Below are positions 1 to 7,499 of a stretch of DNA of 39,374 nucleotides, piece after piece (within the stretch, counting starts at the first letter, position 1; the number at the start of each line of letters is the position of its first letter). The stretch spans positions 1 to 39,374 of the IMG/VR virus record IMGVR_UViG_3300019999_000076; one strand, 5' to 3'. Both the position numbers and the translations under genes were made by a program. Source of the DNA: a virus. The notes beneath the pieces were generated by a model, which worked only from the letters and a program-made list of their open reading frames with translations, ran no database searches and was not told where the DNA came from.

Positions 1-1
1 T

Positions 2-550
2 GTCAATATCGGTATTGGCGCGGTCGCTAACGTTATAACGATTGGTACAGTCTCAGGTGCTGCTTCCTTGAGCTTGTTAGTAGGCACAGGAAACTTCGCA
101 TTAAACGGTGCTGCAACCTCTACCTATACTGTTGGCGCTGCTACGACCACAGGAACTATTTCTATCGGTGGTACAGCACAGACGGGCACAATGACCATAG
201 CAGGCGGTACAGGGGCTCAAACGATCAATATTGCAAACTCAGGAACTGGTGTAAAAACTGTCAATATTGCTGGAACTGGTGCCGCTAACTTAGTGACAAT
301 CGGTTCAACAACAGGTGCAGCAGCAGTTACCTTGCAAGCCGGAACTGGTCTCATCACTATGTCTGGTAAAGTAGCTCTTAACTCAGCTGCTGGCCCACAA
401 GTATTAGCAGGCGCTGGTGATCCAGGTGGTGTTGTTACAGCTCCTCAAGGATCTCTGTGGTTAAGAACTGATGGATCTAGTACTTCAACAAGAGCTTATA
501 TCAATACAAACGCTGGTACTGGTTGGACAGCTATAACAACAGTTGCATAA
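2..550 (+). CDS. tail fibre protein, C-terminal part (5' end outside window)
   Basis: The reading frame is open from base 2 with no start, so this is the tail end of a longer gene. The first ~70 codons match the 291-bp repeat unit of the gene that runs off the right end (37629-39374), with shared phrases such as NGAATSTYTVGA and GGTAQTGTM. The last ~60 residues differ: a Gly/Ala stretch and then a terminal segment with GSLWLRTDG and NTNAGTGWTAI, a form common at the C-termini of phage fibre proteins. Low-complexity Gly/Thr/Ala/Val beta repeats suggest a fibrous trimer. The inference is that this and the right-hand fragment are one gene, broken at the window ends. Confidence 0.85.
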   Translation, partial: VNIGIGAVANVITIGTVSGAASLSLLVGTGNFALNGAATSTYTVGAATTTGTISIGGTAQTGTMTIAGGTGAQTINIANSGTGVKTVNIAGTGAANLVTIGSTTGAAAVTLQAGTGLITMSGKVALNSAAGPQVLAGAGDPGGVVTAPQGSLWLRTDGSSTSTRAYINTNAGTGWTAITTVA

Positions 551-558
551 GGATTAAA

Positions 559-756
559 ATGATCAAAAATTTTTCAAGAATAGAATATTCATTTAATGGA
601 AAAGAACATTTTTACATGTGTAATGCAGATACATCACTTGCTGATGTAAAAGAAGTTCTTTCTTATTTCATTAAATATGTTAACGAAGTTGAAGATGCTG
701 CTAAAGCTAAAATTTTAGAGAAGCAAAATGAAATGGAAATTGCTAAAGCCGAATAG
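559..756 (+). CDS. small acidic phage protein after the tail fibre gene
   Basis: A 65-residue protein starting at ATG 559 behind an AAGG-type ribosome site. The frame is open upstream to 523, but that would overlap the fibre gene and lacks a ribosome site. The N-terminal half looks like a small beta sheet (FSRIEYSFNGKEHF) and the C-terminal half a charged helix ending in KAKILEKQNEMEIAKAE. No family was recognised. It lies between two tail genes with very short gaps, so it is probably co-expressed with them as an accessory tail or fibre-assembly factor (inference). Confidence 0.7.
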   Translation: MIKNFSRIEYSFNGKEHFYMCNADTSLADVKEVLSYFIKYVNEVEDAAKAKILEKQNEMEIAKAE

Positions 757-764
757 GGGAGTAT

Positions 765-1094
765 ATGCAAACAAATAGAATTGCTTGGGAAACTTTAAGA
801 AGCATAGATTCTTCTACATTTACTGGTTTATATCAGAATGTAGGCACTCCTTTAGCTAATCCCTCTTATATCTGCAAACTTGTCAATAATTCATCTGTCC
901 TTGTGACAATTTCAATTGATGGAATTAATGATATCGATGTAGCTCCTGCGAATTCTTTTTGGCTTTATGATGAAGGAAAAGTAGGCGTATCAGGTGCATT
1001 TCCAGCACTGTCCCAAGGAACACAAATACAAGTAAAAGGATCTGCTGGCACTGGATCTGTTTATCTGGTTTCTCAATACATTATTGTGAGCTAA
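765..1094 (+). CDS. putative tail protein, small beta-sandwich
   Basis: A 109-residue protein behind a clear GGGGAG ribosome site. It is rich in Ser, Val, Ile and Gly with alternating hydrophobic residues (SSVLVTISIDGINDIDVAP, then IQVKGSAGTGSVYLVSQYIIVS), as in a small all-beta virion protein. It has no signal peptide, membrane segment or catalytic motif. It is four bases from the next gene and within a rightward run of tail genes. The tail or head-decoration role comes from context and composition. Confidence 0.65.
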   Translation: MQTNRIAWETLRSIDSSTFTGLYQNVGTPLANPSYICKLVNNSSVLVTISIDGINDIDVAPANSFWLYDEGKVGVSGAFPALSQGTQIQVKGSAGTGSVYLVSQYIIVS

Positions 1095-1097
1095 ACA

Positions 1098-1658
1098 ATG
1101 TCTCAAGCAGGTCAAATCAATTCCTCTTCCGGCCCAGTCCCCCCAACGGTTGCTACATCCTATGTCACAGATAATGGAACAGCTGTACCTGCGGCTAATA
1201 TTTTAATAATTCATGGAACTGATTCAAGCCAAAATTTGGATGCAGGATTAATCGTAAACGGGGGAGTAGTAGGAACAGGGACTTCAAATGAAGTTGATGT
1301 CGTTGTAACAAATCGGATACGCGGAACTGTTACAACAGCAGATGCGACTCCTACAACCCTTTCTAGTTTTGTTATGGGTGCTACTCCAGGAGTATATAAT
1401 TTCGACATTCAAGTTGTTGGATTTGATGTTACTGATACAGCAGGAGTAGGATATTTTATTTCGGGATCAATAAGAACTACTGGAGCTGCTGGAGTGGTTG
1501 TAGGAACACCAGATAAGATTACTAATGAAGAAGCTTCAACGATTGGATGCGATGCAAACCTTATTGTCAGTGGGAATAATGCCATTGTTCAAGTTACAGG
1601 AATTGCAGCAAAGACAATCAATTGGAAAGCTCTAAGTGCATATGTTTTTGTAAGTTAA
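1098..1658 (+). CDS. putative tail protein, beta-rich
   Basis: A 186-residue protein. The N-terminus is loose and Ser/Pro-rich (NSSSGPVPPTVATSYVTDNG). It is followed by a predicted all-beta part with many Val/Thr/Gly, including PTTLSSFVMGATPGVYNFD and a C-terminal KTINWKALSAYVFVS. This pattern of a ~60-residue linker plus jelly-roll-like domain is common in small phage fibre or receptor-binding subunits. It lies between two other beta-rich tail genes with short spacing. No enzymatic motif was seen, and the precise role is unknown. Confidence 0.65.
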   Translation: MSQAGQINSSSGPVPPTVATSYVTDNGTAVPAANILIIHGTDSSQNLDAGLIVNGGVVGTGTSNEVDVVVTNRIRGTVTTADATPTTLSSFVMGATPGVYNFDIQVVGFDVTDTAGVGYFISGSIRTTGAAGVVVGTPDKITNEEASTIGCDANLIVSGNNAIVQVTGIAAKTINWKALSAYVFVS

Positions 1659-1671
1659 AATCGAGGTTAAT

Positions 1672-3333
1672 GTGGCAGGTTTTGATAATGATGTCGTCTA
1701 TGGTACAAACATAGATCTTAGTGGTGCTGGAGGGGGTAGAGGCGGTAATGCGACTATCCTGACAAATGGTCAATTACTCATAGGAACAACGGCATTAAAT
1801 GCTGGAGGAACACATGTTACCGTAGGTGTATTGACTTCCCCTGGTGGTACACTAAATATTGGTTATAGTTCTCCAAATATAACTTTAGACATTGCTGGTG
1901 GCGGACAAGCGTTAGAAACACTTTCAAGCGATATTGGAACATTAATAACTCCTAGCCCAACTCATAATATTCAGCTTGTTGGACATGTCAACGAACAAGG
2001 TGCAACCAAGTTTAGTACTGTTGTTGCTGGCACAAATATAGCCAATATTAATCCTATGTCTTCCTCTAGATGGATTGTAGACCCTCTTGGATTCAATGGG
2101 ACTAGTACTTCAATAGCCGCCGCAATCACCTCTGCAACTTCAGGTGATACGATATTTATCATGCCAGGAACATATACAGAGAATCTTACTCTAAAAGCAG
2201 GAGTAAATCTTACTGCTTATGGATCAGATAGTTCCCTGAATGGCACTGGTCATGTAATCATCAATGGTATATGTACGATGACAACTGCTGGAACCGTAAC
2301 TATATCAGGAATACAGCTACAAACTAACTCAGCAGCTTTATTGGCTGTTACTGGTTCAGCAGCATCTGTTGTAAATATACAAAATTGTTTTTTAAATTGT
2401 TTAAATAATACTGGTATTTCTTTTACGGTAGCTAATGCTTCTGCGGCAATTAATATCTCCGATTCAATGGGTGATATTGGGACAACCGGAATTACATTGT
2501 ATGTCTCTACTAGTACAGGGTCTATATTCACAACCAATCTTTTGATGTTAAATTCTGGTGGAGCAACCACTGCATCTTCAAATTCTGCGGGCATTGTAAA
2601 TTTAACCTATTCTCAATTTAACAATGCTTTTAGTTCCAGCAGTACTGGTGGGATGGGCATTACCAATACGTTTATTACTTGTGGAGCGATAAATACAACA
2701 TGTTTAACTTTAAATGGCACTGGTCAAACTGTTGTTCAGTCCTCCGCAGTAGCAAGTGGTACGGCGTCAGCAATATCAATTGGAACCGGAGTTACCGCAG
2801 ACGTTTATTCCAATAGAATTGCTTCATCGAACACAAATGCGATCACAGGAGCAGGAACAATAAATTATGGTTTGTTAATTTTCTCTGGTACTTCTCAGAC
2901 TATTAATACCACTACACAGGTAGGTGGAACTATTAAAGGCGGCGTTGCTCAAGCTCCTTCAGCTGGATATTTAGGGGAACAAATTCGCGCAAATGCCACC
3001 GGTGTTGTTTTAGTTTCAACTACAGCAAAAACAATCACAAGTATTAACTTAACCCCTGGCATTTGGGACCTATCAGCGGTGGGAGAGGTTGTATTTACAG
3101 GTGGGGGCACAACATTTACAATTAATATAAGCACCACAAACAATACGATAACCGGAACTCAAGGGGATGCATATACAAATACCATTATTGCTGGGATGGG
3201 TGAAATGGCTGGCTCCATTCCTTCTTACCGAGTGACTGTGACAGCGACAACCACCTATTATTTAGTTATGACAGCTACTTTTGTCACTACAGGAACAGCA
3301 TATGGCAGAATTAGTGCAACAAGGGTTGGTTAA
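1672..3333 (+). CDS. tail fibre/tailspike-like protein with beta-helix
   Basis: A 553-residue protein starting with GTG at 1672. The N-terminal ~100 residues hold a short Gly-rich segment and a beta block (NGQLLIGTTALNAGG). Residues ~130-400 look like a right-handed beta-helix of the pectate-lyase type: a SIAAAITSATSGDTIFIMPGTYTEN-like opening, then repeated short strands such as VTISGIQLQT and VVNIQNCFLNC. The last ~120 residues (from AGYLGEQIRANATGV) form a separate beta domain. Beta-helix spikes often bind or cleave surface glycans; no catalytic residues can be assigned by eye. Its last 23 bases overlap the convergent methyltransferase-like gene. Confidence 0.75.
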   Translation: MAGFDNDVVYGTNIDLSGAGGGRGGNATILTNGQLLIGTTALNAGGTHVTVGVLTSPGGTLNIGYSSPNITLDIAGGGQALETLSSDIGTLITPSPTHNIQLVGHVNEQGATKFSTVVAGTNIANINPMSSSRWIVDPLGFNGTSTSIAAAITSATSGDTIFIMPGTYTENLTLKAGVNLTAYGSDSSLNGTGHVIINGICTMTTAGTVTISGIQLQTNSAALLAVTGSAASVVNIQNCFLNCLNNTGISFTVANASAAINISDSMGDIGTTGITLYVSTSTGSIFTTNLLMLNSGGATTASSNSAGIVNLTYSQFNNAFSSSSTGGMGITNTFITCGAINTTCLTLNGTGQTVVQSSAVASGTASAISIGTGVTADVYSNRIASSNTNAITGAGTINYGLLIFSGTSQTINTTTQVGGTIKGGVAQAPSAGYLGEQIRANATGVVLVSTTAKTITSINLTPGIWDLSAVGEVVFTGGGTTFTINISTTNNTITGTQGDAYTNTIIAGMGEMAGSIPSYRVTVTATTTYYLVMTATFVTTGTAYGRISATRVG

Positions 3334-4450
3334 AATTATAAATTTCTTCAGTATAACCTTTTCTCATCCAATGGATATTTCTTTCTTTAGAACTAAGATT
3401 GAGTAAATTATCTGCAAAATCACCGACAGTGAATTTATTCGTTTCGTGATTTATTGAGATAAATTTTGGTGTAGATAGAGCTATCTTTTTTACATAAGCT
3501 TGCATATTTTTCTCATCTAGCTCTGTCAGGGAATCCACGTTAATAATTAAATCATAATGCTGATCTTTTTCATTTAAAAATTGGTCTGGTGTCAATATTT
3601 TAATTTGATTTGTTGAACTTTTTTCTCCTAGTAAAGCGACTTCATTTTCTCCTAATACCTTACCTAAAAAGTAAGCTTGAGCCATGTTGCTGATAGGAAT
3701 ATCTATGATAGTGTAGTCTTTAATTCCAAATATTCGTGCATAATAAGCGTTTCTACCTAGCCCAGCACCTATTTCAAGAACCTTAGGATTTTCTATGCCT
3801 TTAACATGATGAGCTATTAAATATGCTTGATATATAGCCCAAATAGATCTTTCAGATGCAATCCCTTTCGGGGTAAAAATACCGATTTCATCTTTAAAAG
3901 GATTAGGGAATAAAATTTCTTTGCCAAGTTTATTTTCAATACAACTCAAAACTTCATTGGCTATCCATTTTCTTGGCGCAGATCCATAGGCTTCAGGATT
4001 ATCAAGTCTAATTGCTGAAATTGATTCTCCAAATCTCACTAGAAAATCTAAATTTCTTAAGCCAAAATAAACAGAATTATATGTCCTTACATATGCAAGG
4101 CCTTCTTTTGACATCAATTCAAATCCGTAAAACAACTCATTTTTTTCTGGGTTCCGGAGTATATTTGCACATTTATTAAAATCCCCAGAAAGAAAGGTAT
4201 TATGAATTTCTCGTTGCTGATCAAAAAATCCTTGCCACATGGAATTGCCTAAATGCTCTTTTTTTGCTAATTGATATGATGAAATTATTCGCTTTATCAA
4301 TTTGGTATCATTTATAGCATATCCTTCTGCAAACGCTGTGAAAATAGGTACATTAAGATCAAATTCTTCAGGTCTTCTAAAATATTCCTGGGCAAAACAA
4401 TTCATCATCGTGGTAATGCAAAGCAATAAAATAATCAAATATTTTTTCAT
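3311..4450 (-). CDS. exported SAM-methyltransferase-like protein
   Basis: A 379-residue protein. Residues 1-20 form a Sec signal peptide (KK, then a LIILLLCITT core, likely cleavage after CFA-Q). Residues ~195-345 are a Rossmann-type methyltransferase domain: motif I VLEIGAGLGRN at 224-234, an acidic residue ending strand 2 (IIDIP, D250) and DLIINVDSLTELDE at ~300-313. The whole resembles 'putative sugar O-methyltransferase' proteins. It is the last gene of a leftward accessory cassette next to the tail fibres, so it may be a host-modifying (moron) gene. The odd point is a SAM-dependent fold behind an export signal, since SAM is cytosolic. The fold is fairly sure, the substrate unknown. Confidence 0.75.
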   Translation of the reverse strand: MKKYLIILLLCITTMMNCFAQEYFRRPEEFDLNVPIFTAFAEGYAINDTKLIKRIISSYQLAKKEHLGNSMWQGFFDQQREIHNTFLSGDFNKCANILRNPEKNELFYGFELMSKEGLAYVRTYNSVYFGLRNLDFLVRFGESISAIRLDNPEAYGSAPRKWIANEVLSCIENKLGKEILFPNPFKDEIGIFTPKGIASERSIWAIYQAYLIAHHVKGIENPKVLEIGAGLGRNAYYARIFGIKDYTIIDIPISNMAQAYFLGKVLGENEVALLGEKSSTNQIKILTPDQFLNEKDQHYDLIINVDSLTELDEKNMQAYVKKIALSTPKFISINHETNKFTVGDFADNLLNLSSKERNIHWMRKGYTEEIYNFNQPLLH

Positions 4451-4468
4451 GTTGTACCCTTAGGAATA

Positions 4469-4795
4469 TTAATGTGTATTTTGACGCAATAAATCAATCG
4501 TTGAAAAAATTTCCTTGTATGCTTGCATTTTACCTTGATGCATCCAATAGAAACATTTTTGATCTCTATTCATCTTTCTAGGAAAAGAAGCAATGATTTT
4601 TTCAAGATTATCTATACGTTCGTTTAAATAAGAATGGAGGGGATAAATATCATATATTGGAAAATTATTCTCCCCAGTCATAGCTAAATCGGTATCTGAT
4701 TCTTGTGGGAATTCCACATTTTCAGCATAAAGTGGCTTAAAAGAAAAAAAAGATAACATTGCAAGTGTTAAGAATGCTAACATATTTTTTTTCAT
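4469..4795 (-). CDS. small exported protein of unknown function
   Basis: A 108-residue protein with a clear signal peptide: MKKN, hydrophobic LAFLTLAMLSFFSF, then PLYA-EN as a signal peptidase I site (~residue 24). The mature ~84 residues are charged and helical (LNERIDNLEKIIASF, then MNRDQKCFYWMHQGKMQAYKEIFSTID), with no family recognised. Its start overlaps the stop of the upstream zinc-ribbon gene (ATGA), so the two are probably translationally coupled. The next gene downstream is the exported methyltransferase-like protein, so the pair may act together in the periplasm (inference). Confidence 0.75.
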   Translation of the reverse strand: MKKNMLAFLTLAMLSFFSFKPLYAENVEFPQESDTDLAMTGENNFPIYDIYPLHSYLNERIDNLEKIIASFPRKMNRDQKCFYWMHQGKMQAYKEIFSTIDLLRQNTH

Positions 4796-5010
4796 ATTTC
4801 CTCTCTTAATGGTTTTTTAGGTCTGTCACTACATTGAGGACAGCCCTCCTTTGTATCAGCGTAAATACATTTTTCACTACGCCATTCGTTACATTTCATG
4901 CAATAAATTGCAGCATAAGATCCACTGTAACATACCCTAGTTTTACATTTATAGCATTCAAGTTTTTTGAAAAATTGTTTTAATGTCAGTTCATCCATTC
5001 TGATCTTCAT
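4792..5010 (-). CDS. small zinc-ribbon protein
   Basis: A 72-residue protein starting at ATG 5010 (MKIRMDELTLKQ); a second in-frame ATG at 4998 is possible, and an upstream TTG is less likely. It carries Cys pairs YKCKTRVC, YCMKCNEW and, after KCIY, GCPQCSD, enough to bind one or two zinc ions. The C-terminus is basic (DRPKKPLREEI). Such proteins may bind nucleic acid or stabilise complexes; no specific role is visible. It overlaps the preceding 57-residue gene and is coupled by ATGA to the exported protein after it. Confidence 0.65.
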   Translation of the reverse strand: MKIRMDELTLKQFFKKLECYKCKTRVCYSGSYAAIYCMKCNEWRSEKCIYADTKEGCPQCSDRPKKPLREEI

Positions 5011-5164
5011 TATGAAGGATTCTATAGGCAAAGATCAAGGCAGCTCGTTCTTCATCATCTAATTTACATGCCCAAAGGATTAGATTTTGAATATCCCGAG
5101 GTTGGTCCGATAATAATTCGACTGCATCATCCAATAGTTCGGTAAAGTCTTGTCTTTTTTCCAT
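4991..5164 (-). CDS. 57-residue acidic helical protein
   Basis: A short reading frame from ATG 5164 to TGA 4991: MEKRQDFTELLDDAVELLSD at the start, a middle with QNLILWACKLDDEERAALI, and HNEDQNG at the end. It looks like a compact acidic three-helix protein. Its end overlaps the start of the zinc-ribbon gene, as expected in a tight leftward operon, and it fills a gap that would otherwise be empty. No family was recognised. Support is the coding-like composition and operon fit, with no homology. Confidence 0.55.
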   Translation of the reverse strand: MEKRQDFTELLDDAVELLSDQPRDIQNLILWACKLDDEERAALIFAYRILHNEDQNG

Positions 5165-5227
5165 ATTTTACCATAACGTCTGATAATGACGCTTATGTAG
5201 CTATTTTTATGCTGTCCTTAGTGGGAG

Positions 5228-5449
5228 TTATGTAATTTTGGTCAAGGCTTTTTCACCGATCATGATTTCTTCATATGATGAACCAAAACGCCTAAAATAA
5301 AACCATTCTTGCGCTTGTTGTCTTAAACACACTAAATACAACTTGTTTGCCAAATCATATTTTATTTGCATTTTTCGCATAAGGAAAGCGACACTTATAA
5401 TACCTCGCTCTTTGAAAAAAGCAAATGCTTTATCTTGATCTGACTCCAT
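5228..5449 (-). CDS. winged-helix protein resembling the FtsK gamma domain
   Basis: The start is ATG 5449, preceded by AGGAG at good spacing; upstream in-frame codons are AT-rich filler. The product has 73 residues. By eye residues 3-36 align with the FtsK gamma (DNA-reading winged helix) domain: DKAFAFFKERG against the DxAxxF..E pattern, then ISVAFLMRKMQIKYDLANKL against the S....R...I.Y..A form. This predicts sequence-specific DNA binding without the FtsK motor. It is the first gene of the leftward cassette and divergent from the gene at 5596, so it could be a regulator, or act on host dimer-resolution or segregation sites (inference). Confidence 0.6.
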   Translation of the reverse strand: MESDQDKAFAFFKERGIISVAFLMRKMQIKYDLANKLYLVCLRQQAQEWFYFRRFGSSYEEIMIGEKALTKIT

Positions 5450-5546
5450 TAGGAACTCCTGTTTTTGATTGTGGGAAAGGGGAATGTAAAAAAAGGATAT
5501 GCCAATGGGAAAAATAGGTAAAGAAAATTTTTGTAAAAATATATTG

Positions 5547-5575
5547 AAAATAGGTTGGAAATTCTGTAATGTGAA
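5547..5575 (-). promoter_or_regulatory. candidate sigma-70 promoter for the leftward cassette
   Basis: On the minus strand, TTCACA (5575-5570) is 17 bases from TATTTT (5552-5547), pointing at the gene starting at 5449. It matches consensus at 5 of 6 and 4 of 6 positions. It lies in the divergent gap with the gene at 5596. Confidence 0.4.
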
Positions 5576-5595
5576 AAAAAATTCAAGGAGTGAAT

Positions 5596-5763
5596 ATGCC
5601 ACAAGCACCTAAAATAAAAAAAGTCATGACAGAGTTTAAGGCAGGAAAATTACATAGTGGAAGCAAAAAAGGCCCTGTAGTCAAAAATCCAAAACAAGGG
5701 ATTGCAATAGCTTTATCGGAAGCACGAAAGTCGGGAGCTAAAATTCCAAAAAAAGGTAAGTGA
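5596..5763 (+). CDS. DUF6496-like small basic protein
   Basis: A 55-residue protein from ATG 5596 with AAGGAG just upstream. It contains KVMTEFKAGKLHSGSKKGP and KQGIAIALSEARKSG, the signature of a small basic family (DUF6496-like) common in phage and bacterial genomes. The function of the family is unknown to me; the high lysine content suggests nucleic-acid contact. It starts a three-gene rightward run in which each start overlaps the previous stop, so translation is probably coupled. Confidence 0.75.
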   Translation: MPQAPKIKKVMTEFKAGKLHSGSKKGPVVKNPKQGIAIALSEARKSGAKIPKKGK

Positions 5764-5900
5764 TGGATAAGCAAATTAATAAAATAAAAAAAGATCTTGA
5801 TAAAGGTGGCAAAGACACTAAAACCTTGCTCAAGATGGACAAGAAACAAGATAAAAAAATTGAAAAATACGACAGGAAGATGAAAGGAAAAAAAAAATGA
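5763..5900 (+). CDS. 45-residue lysine-rich helical protein
   Basis: ATG 5763 overlaps the TGA of the preceding gene (TGATG). The product is extremely charged (KKDLDKGGKDTKTLLKMDKK, ending in MKGKKK), like a single amphipathic helix or coiled coil. Similar tiny lysine-rich proteins often accompany DUF6496 genes in phages. No function is known. Its stop overlaps the start of the lipoprotein gene. Confidence 0.6.
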   Translation: MDKQINKIKKDLDKGGKDTKTLLKMDKKQDKKIEKYDRKMKGKKK

Positions 5901-6097
5901 GGAACAGCTTCAAAGGCTTATTACTCATTCCAATTCTCTTCATGCACTCTTGCGCCGCTTTTACACCGATAATGGATGATGTAGAGAAAATTGCCGATAA
6001 TGATGCAATTACGCTAAAGTGTGACAAAGATACTTTCCAAAAAAATACTGATGTTCATATAGCCATCGATGTAATTAATAAAGATCCTTTAAAATAA
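5897..6097 (+). CDS. small putative lipoprotein
   Basis: A 66-residue protein starting at ATG 5897, overlapping the preceding stop. The N-terminus is a short signal (RNSFKGLLLIPILFMHSC) with a near-lipobox MHSC, giving Cys19 as the probable lipidated residue. The mature part is ~48 residues (DDVEKIADNDAITLKCDKDT, ending NKDPLK). Small phage lipoproteins act as outer-membrane spanins (Rz1 type) or superinfection-exclusion factors. No Rz partner is beside it, so exclusion is slightly favoured, but neither is shown. Confidence 0.65.
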   Translation: MRNSFKGLLLIPILFMHSCAAFTPIMDDVEKIADNDAITLKCDKDTFQKNTDVHIAIDVINKDPLK

Positions 6098-6102
6098 TGT
6101 GT

Positions 6103-6134
6103 GGATCATTTCGTTAAATGCCTCGAAATGATCC
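6103..6134. terminator. perfect 11-bp hairpin between convergent operons
   Basis: GGATCATTTCG (6103-6113) and CGAAATGATCC (6124-6134) form a perfect 11-bp stem with a 10-base loop. It sits between the end of the rightward lipoprotein run (6097) and the end of the leftward erf gene (6167), the expected place for a two-way terminator. There is no strong T-run on either side, so it may instead protect RNA 3' ends or bind a protein. Confidence 0.5.
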
Positions 6135-6166
6135 CCATTGGGCTGCCGGAAGGGGTAAGTCAATAT

Positions 6167-6886
6167 TTATGCTTTAGAATTTTTTGCCAACCATGCAATG
6201 AATGTTTTGGTTGTGTGTTCTTTATGTGTATCAAATATATTGATACAGGTACGATAATTCCATTTTTTAACCGCCATTGTTTCAGCCATAAATAATTTGA
6301 AGTTTTCTAAATCATGGTGCCAATTTTTCTCAAGATAAGCATTAACTTCTTCAGGCTTAAAATCTTCTTGAGTAAATTCTTCTTCATAAGGCAGGGATAT
6401 TGGTTCCTCTTTCTTTGCTTTTTCATATTTCTTTGGGGCTTGATAACCCATTGCAGAATTTCCGTCATCGTCTTCATCAGGAGCTACACCAACAATTGCA
6501 GCCAGTGCATATCTTCTTAAATAGGTCAGGCAAGAACCTAACAATTGAAGTTCATTTACTTTTTTAGGTTTTCCCCATTTATCTGTCTCAGCATTTTCAG
6601 GCACTTTAATCTTAATAGGTAAATAAGAACGCATCCATTGTCCGCTAGCATGGCCTAAGGTAGTTGCCAAGTACATTTCTCCATCATCGGCCTTATTCAT
6701 CGTTTGTATAACAGCTAATCCATGTTGGCTGAGCGCATCTCGGCAAGCATTCCATACGCTACTTAAATCTGCATATTTAGATCCAAAAAAAGGATTGTTT
6801 GAATCTTTAGCAGCCGCAGACATTTCACCTTGAGCTTTTGATAATGCGGTAATCAATTCATTTATATCATTGCTATGGAAATTCAT
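6167..6886 (-). CDS. erf: Erf-family single-strand annealing recombinase
   Basis: A 239-residue protein with AGGAG shortly before ATG 6886. The N-terminal ~150 residues carry Erf-family signatures: EMSAAAKDSNNPFFGSKYAD near 20-40, and the diagnostic GSCLTYLRRYALAAIVG followed by APDEDDDGN at ~117-143. Erf proteins form rings on single-stranded DNA and anneal complementary strands; in P22 this circularises the genome. The C-terminal ~90 residues are charged and linker-like, then helical (EEVNAYLEKNWHHDLENFKLF). The preceding 56-residue ORF overlaps its start (ATGA). A RusA-like resolvase is encoded elsewhere in the window, which fits a recombination role. Confidence 0.92.
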   Translation of the reverse strand: MNFHSNDINELITALSKAQGEMSAAAKDSNNPFFGSKYADLSSVWNACRDALSQHGLAVIQTMNKADDGEMYLATTLGHASGQWMRSYLPIKIKVPENAETDKWGKPKKVNELQLLGSCLTYLRRYALAAIVGVAPDEDDDGNSAMGYQAPKKYEKAKKEEPISLPYEEEFTQEDFKPEEVNAYLEKNWHHDLENFKLFMAETMAVKKWNYRTCINIFDTHKEHTTKTFIAWLAKNSKA

Positions 6887-7053
6887 AATTCTCCTTGTCC
6901 ATTTATTTTTTTAAGTTTAAACTTAGTAATGTCAAATTCATTGAACAGCTCCTGTTCATGCGGGAGAGAAGTCGGGGAAAGCTTCTCTTCCTTCCTTTTT
7001 ATAGGCACTCTAATTTTTTGGCGAAAACCTCTTACCCATTGCTTGTCCCCCAA
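6883..7053 (-). CDS. small basic protein coupled to erf
   Basis: An open frame of 56 residues from TTG 7053, or 41 from GTG 7008, ending with TGA over the erf ATG. It reads as a basic start (QWVRGFRQKIRVPIKRKEE), then PTSLPHEQELFNEFDITKFK and a KINGQGEL end. No good ribosome site marks either start, so it may depend on translation of the upstream gene, whose last codons it overlaps. No family was recognised. The overlap with erf and composition favour a real gene; the start is uncertain. Confidence 0.45.
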   Translation of the reverse strand: MGDKQWVRGFRQKIRVPIKRKEEKLSPTSLPHEQELFNEFDITKFKLKKINGQGEL

Positions 7054-7340
7054 TTATCCAAAAAATCTTCGTTGCTTTCAATTTCTATAAATTTATCTAT
7101 GTCTTCGTTAAGAATAACGATATCTTTCTTGTCTAAATTAAATTCTTTAGCAATTTTCATTGCATGTGGTTGGTCGTTATCTAAAGAAAAGAGAAACATT
7201 CCTAAAAAATCTTCCATGTAAGGATCTTTAGCAATTCTCGATAGCTGGTATATAAGCGATTCTTTGCTATCAGATAACCTTATTACAGCCTGATCATGAA
7301 AGATCCCTTCCAAAGCATCTTCGTCATAAGGTCTAAACAT
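7032..7340 (-). CDS. acidic early protein of unknown function
   Basis: A 102-residue protein with AAGGAG shortly before ATG 7340. It is strongly acidic (MFRPYDEDALEGIFHDQAV, later DIDKFIEIESNEDF) and looks all-helical. It is the first gene of the leftward erf operon and divergent from the HTH regulator at 7550, so it is probably an immediate-early gene under the control region at 7341-7549. Position corresponds to small recombination-accessory or anti-host genes of lambdoid phages. No family was recognised. Confidence 0.7.
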   Translation of the reverse strand: MFRPYDEDALEGIFHDQAVIRLSDSKESLIYQLSRIAKDPYMEDFLGMFLFSLDNDQPHAMKIAKEFNLDKKDIVILNEDIDKFIEIESNEDFLDNWGTSNG

Positions 7341-7363
7341 AAACTCTCCTTTAAAAATTTAAA

Positions 7364-7373
7364 TAACATGTTA
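7364..7373. promoter_or_regulatory. perfect 10-bp palindrome
   Basis: TAACATGTTA lies 24 bases upstream of the leftward gene start at 7340, in the divergent control region. It could be an operator half or a regulator site; a related inverted repeat occurs at 19424-19441. Confidence 0.35.
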
Positions 7374-7450
7374 AAGCAATTGTCTTTTTTTAGCACTTGC
7401 CGTGTTGTACTGCTGAAGTATAAGACAAACTCTTTTTTTCATGTTTGGTG

Positions 7451-7478
7451 TTGACCTTTATGAAAAGGCTGGTATAAT
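7451..7478 (+). promoter_or_regulatory. strong sigma-70 promoter for the HTH regulator
   Basis: TTGACC (7451-7456), 16 bases, then a perfect TATAAT (7473-7478). It is the best promoter match in the control region and points at the regulator gene at 7550, giving a ~65-base leader that contains the palindrome at 7500-7520. Confidence 0.75.
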
Positions 7479-7499
7479 TAATGCACAAATTGTAAAGCT

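Noticed and set aside
2250-2594. 114-codon minus-strand frame
   Set aside because: Antisense shadow of the beta-helix fibre gene with no start signal.
5583-5849. 88-codon minus-strand frame
   Set aside because: It is opposite two coupled small + genes with good ribosome site and family match.
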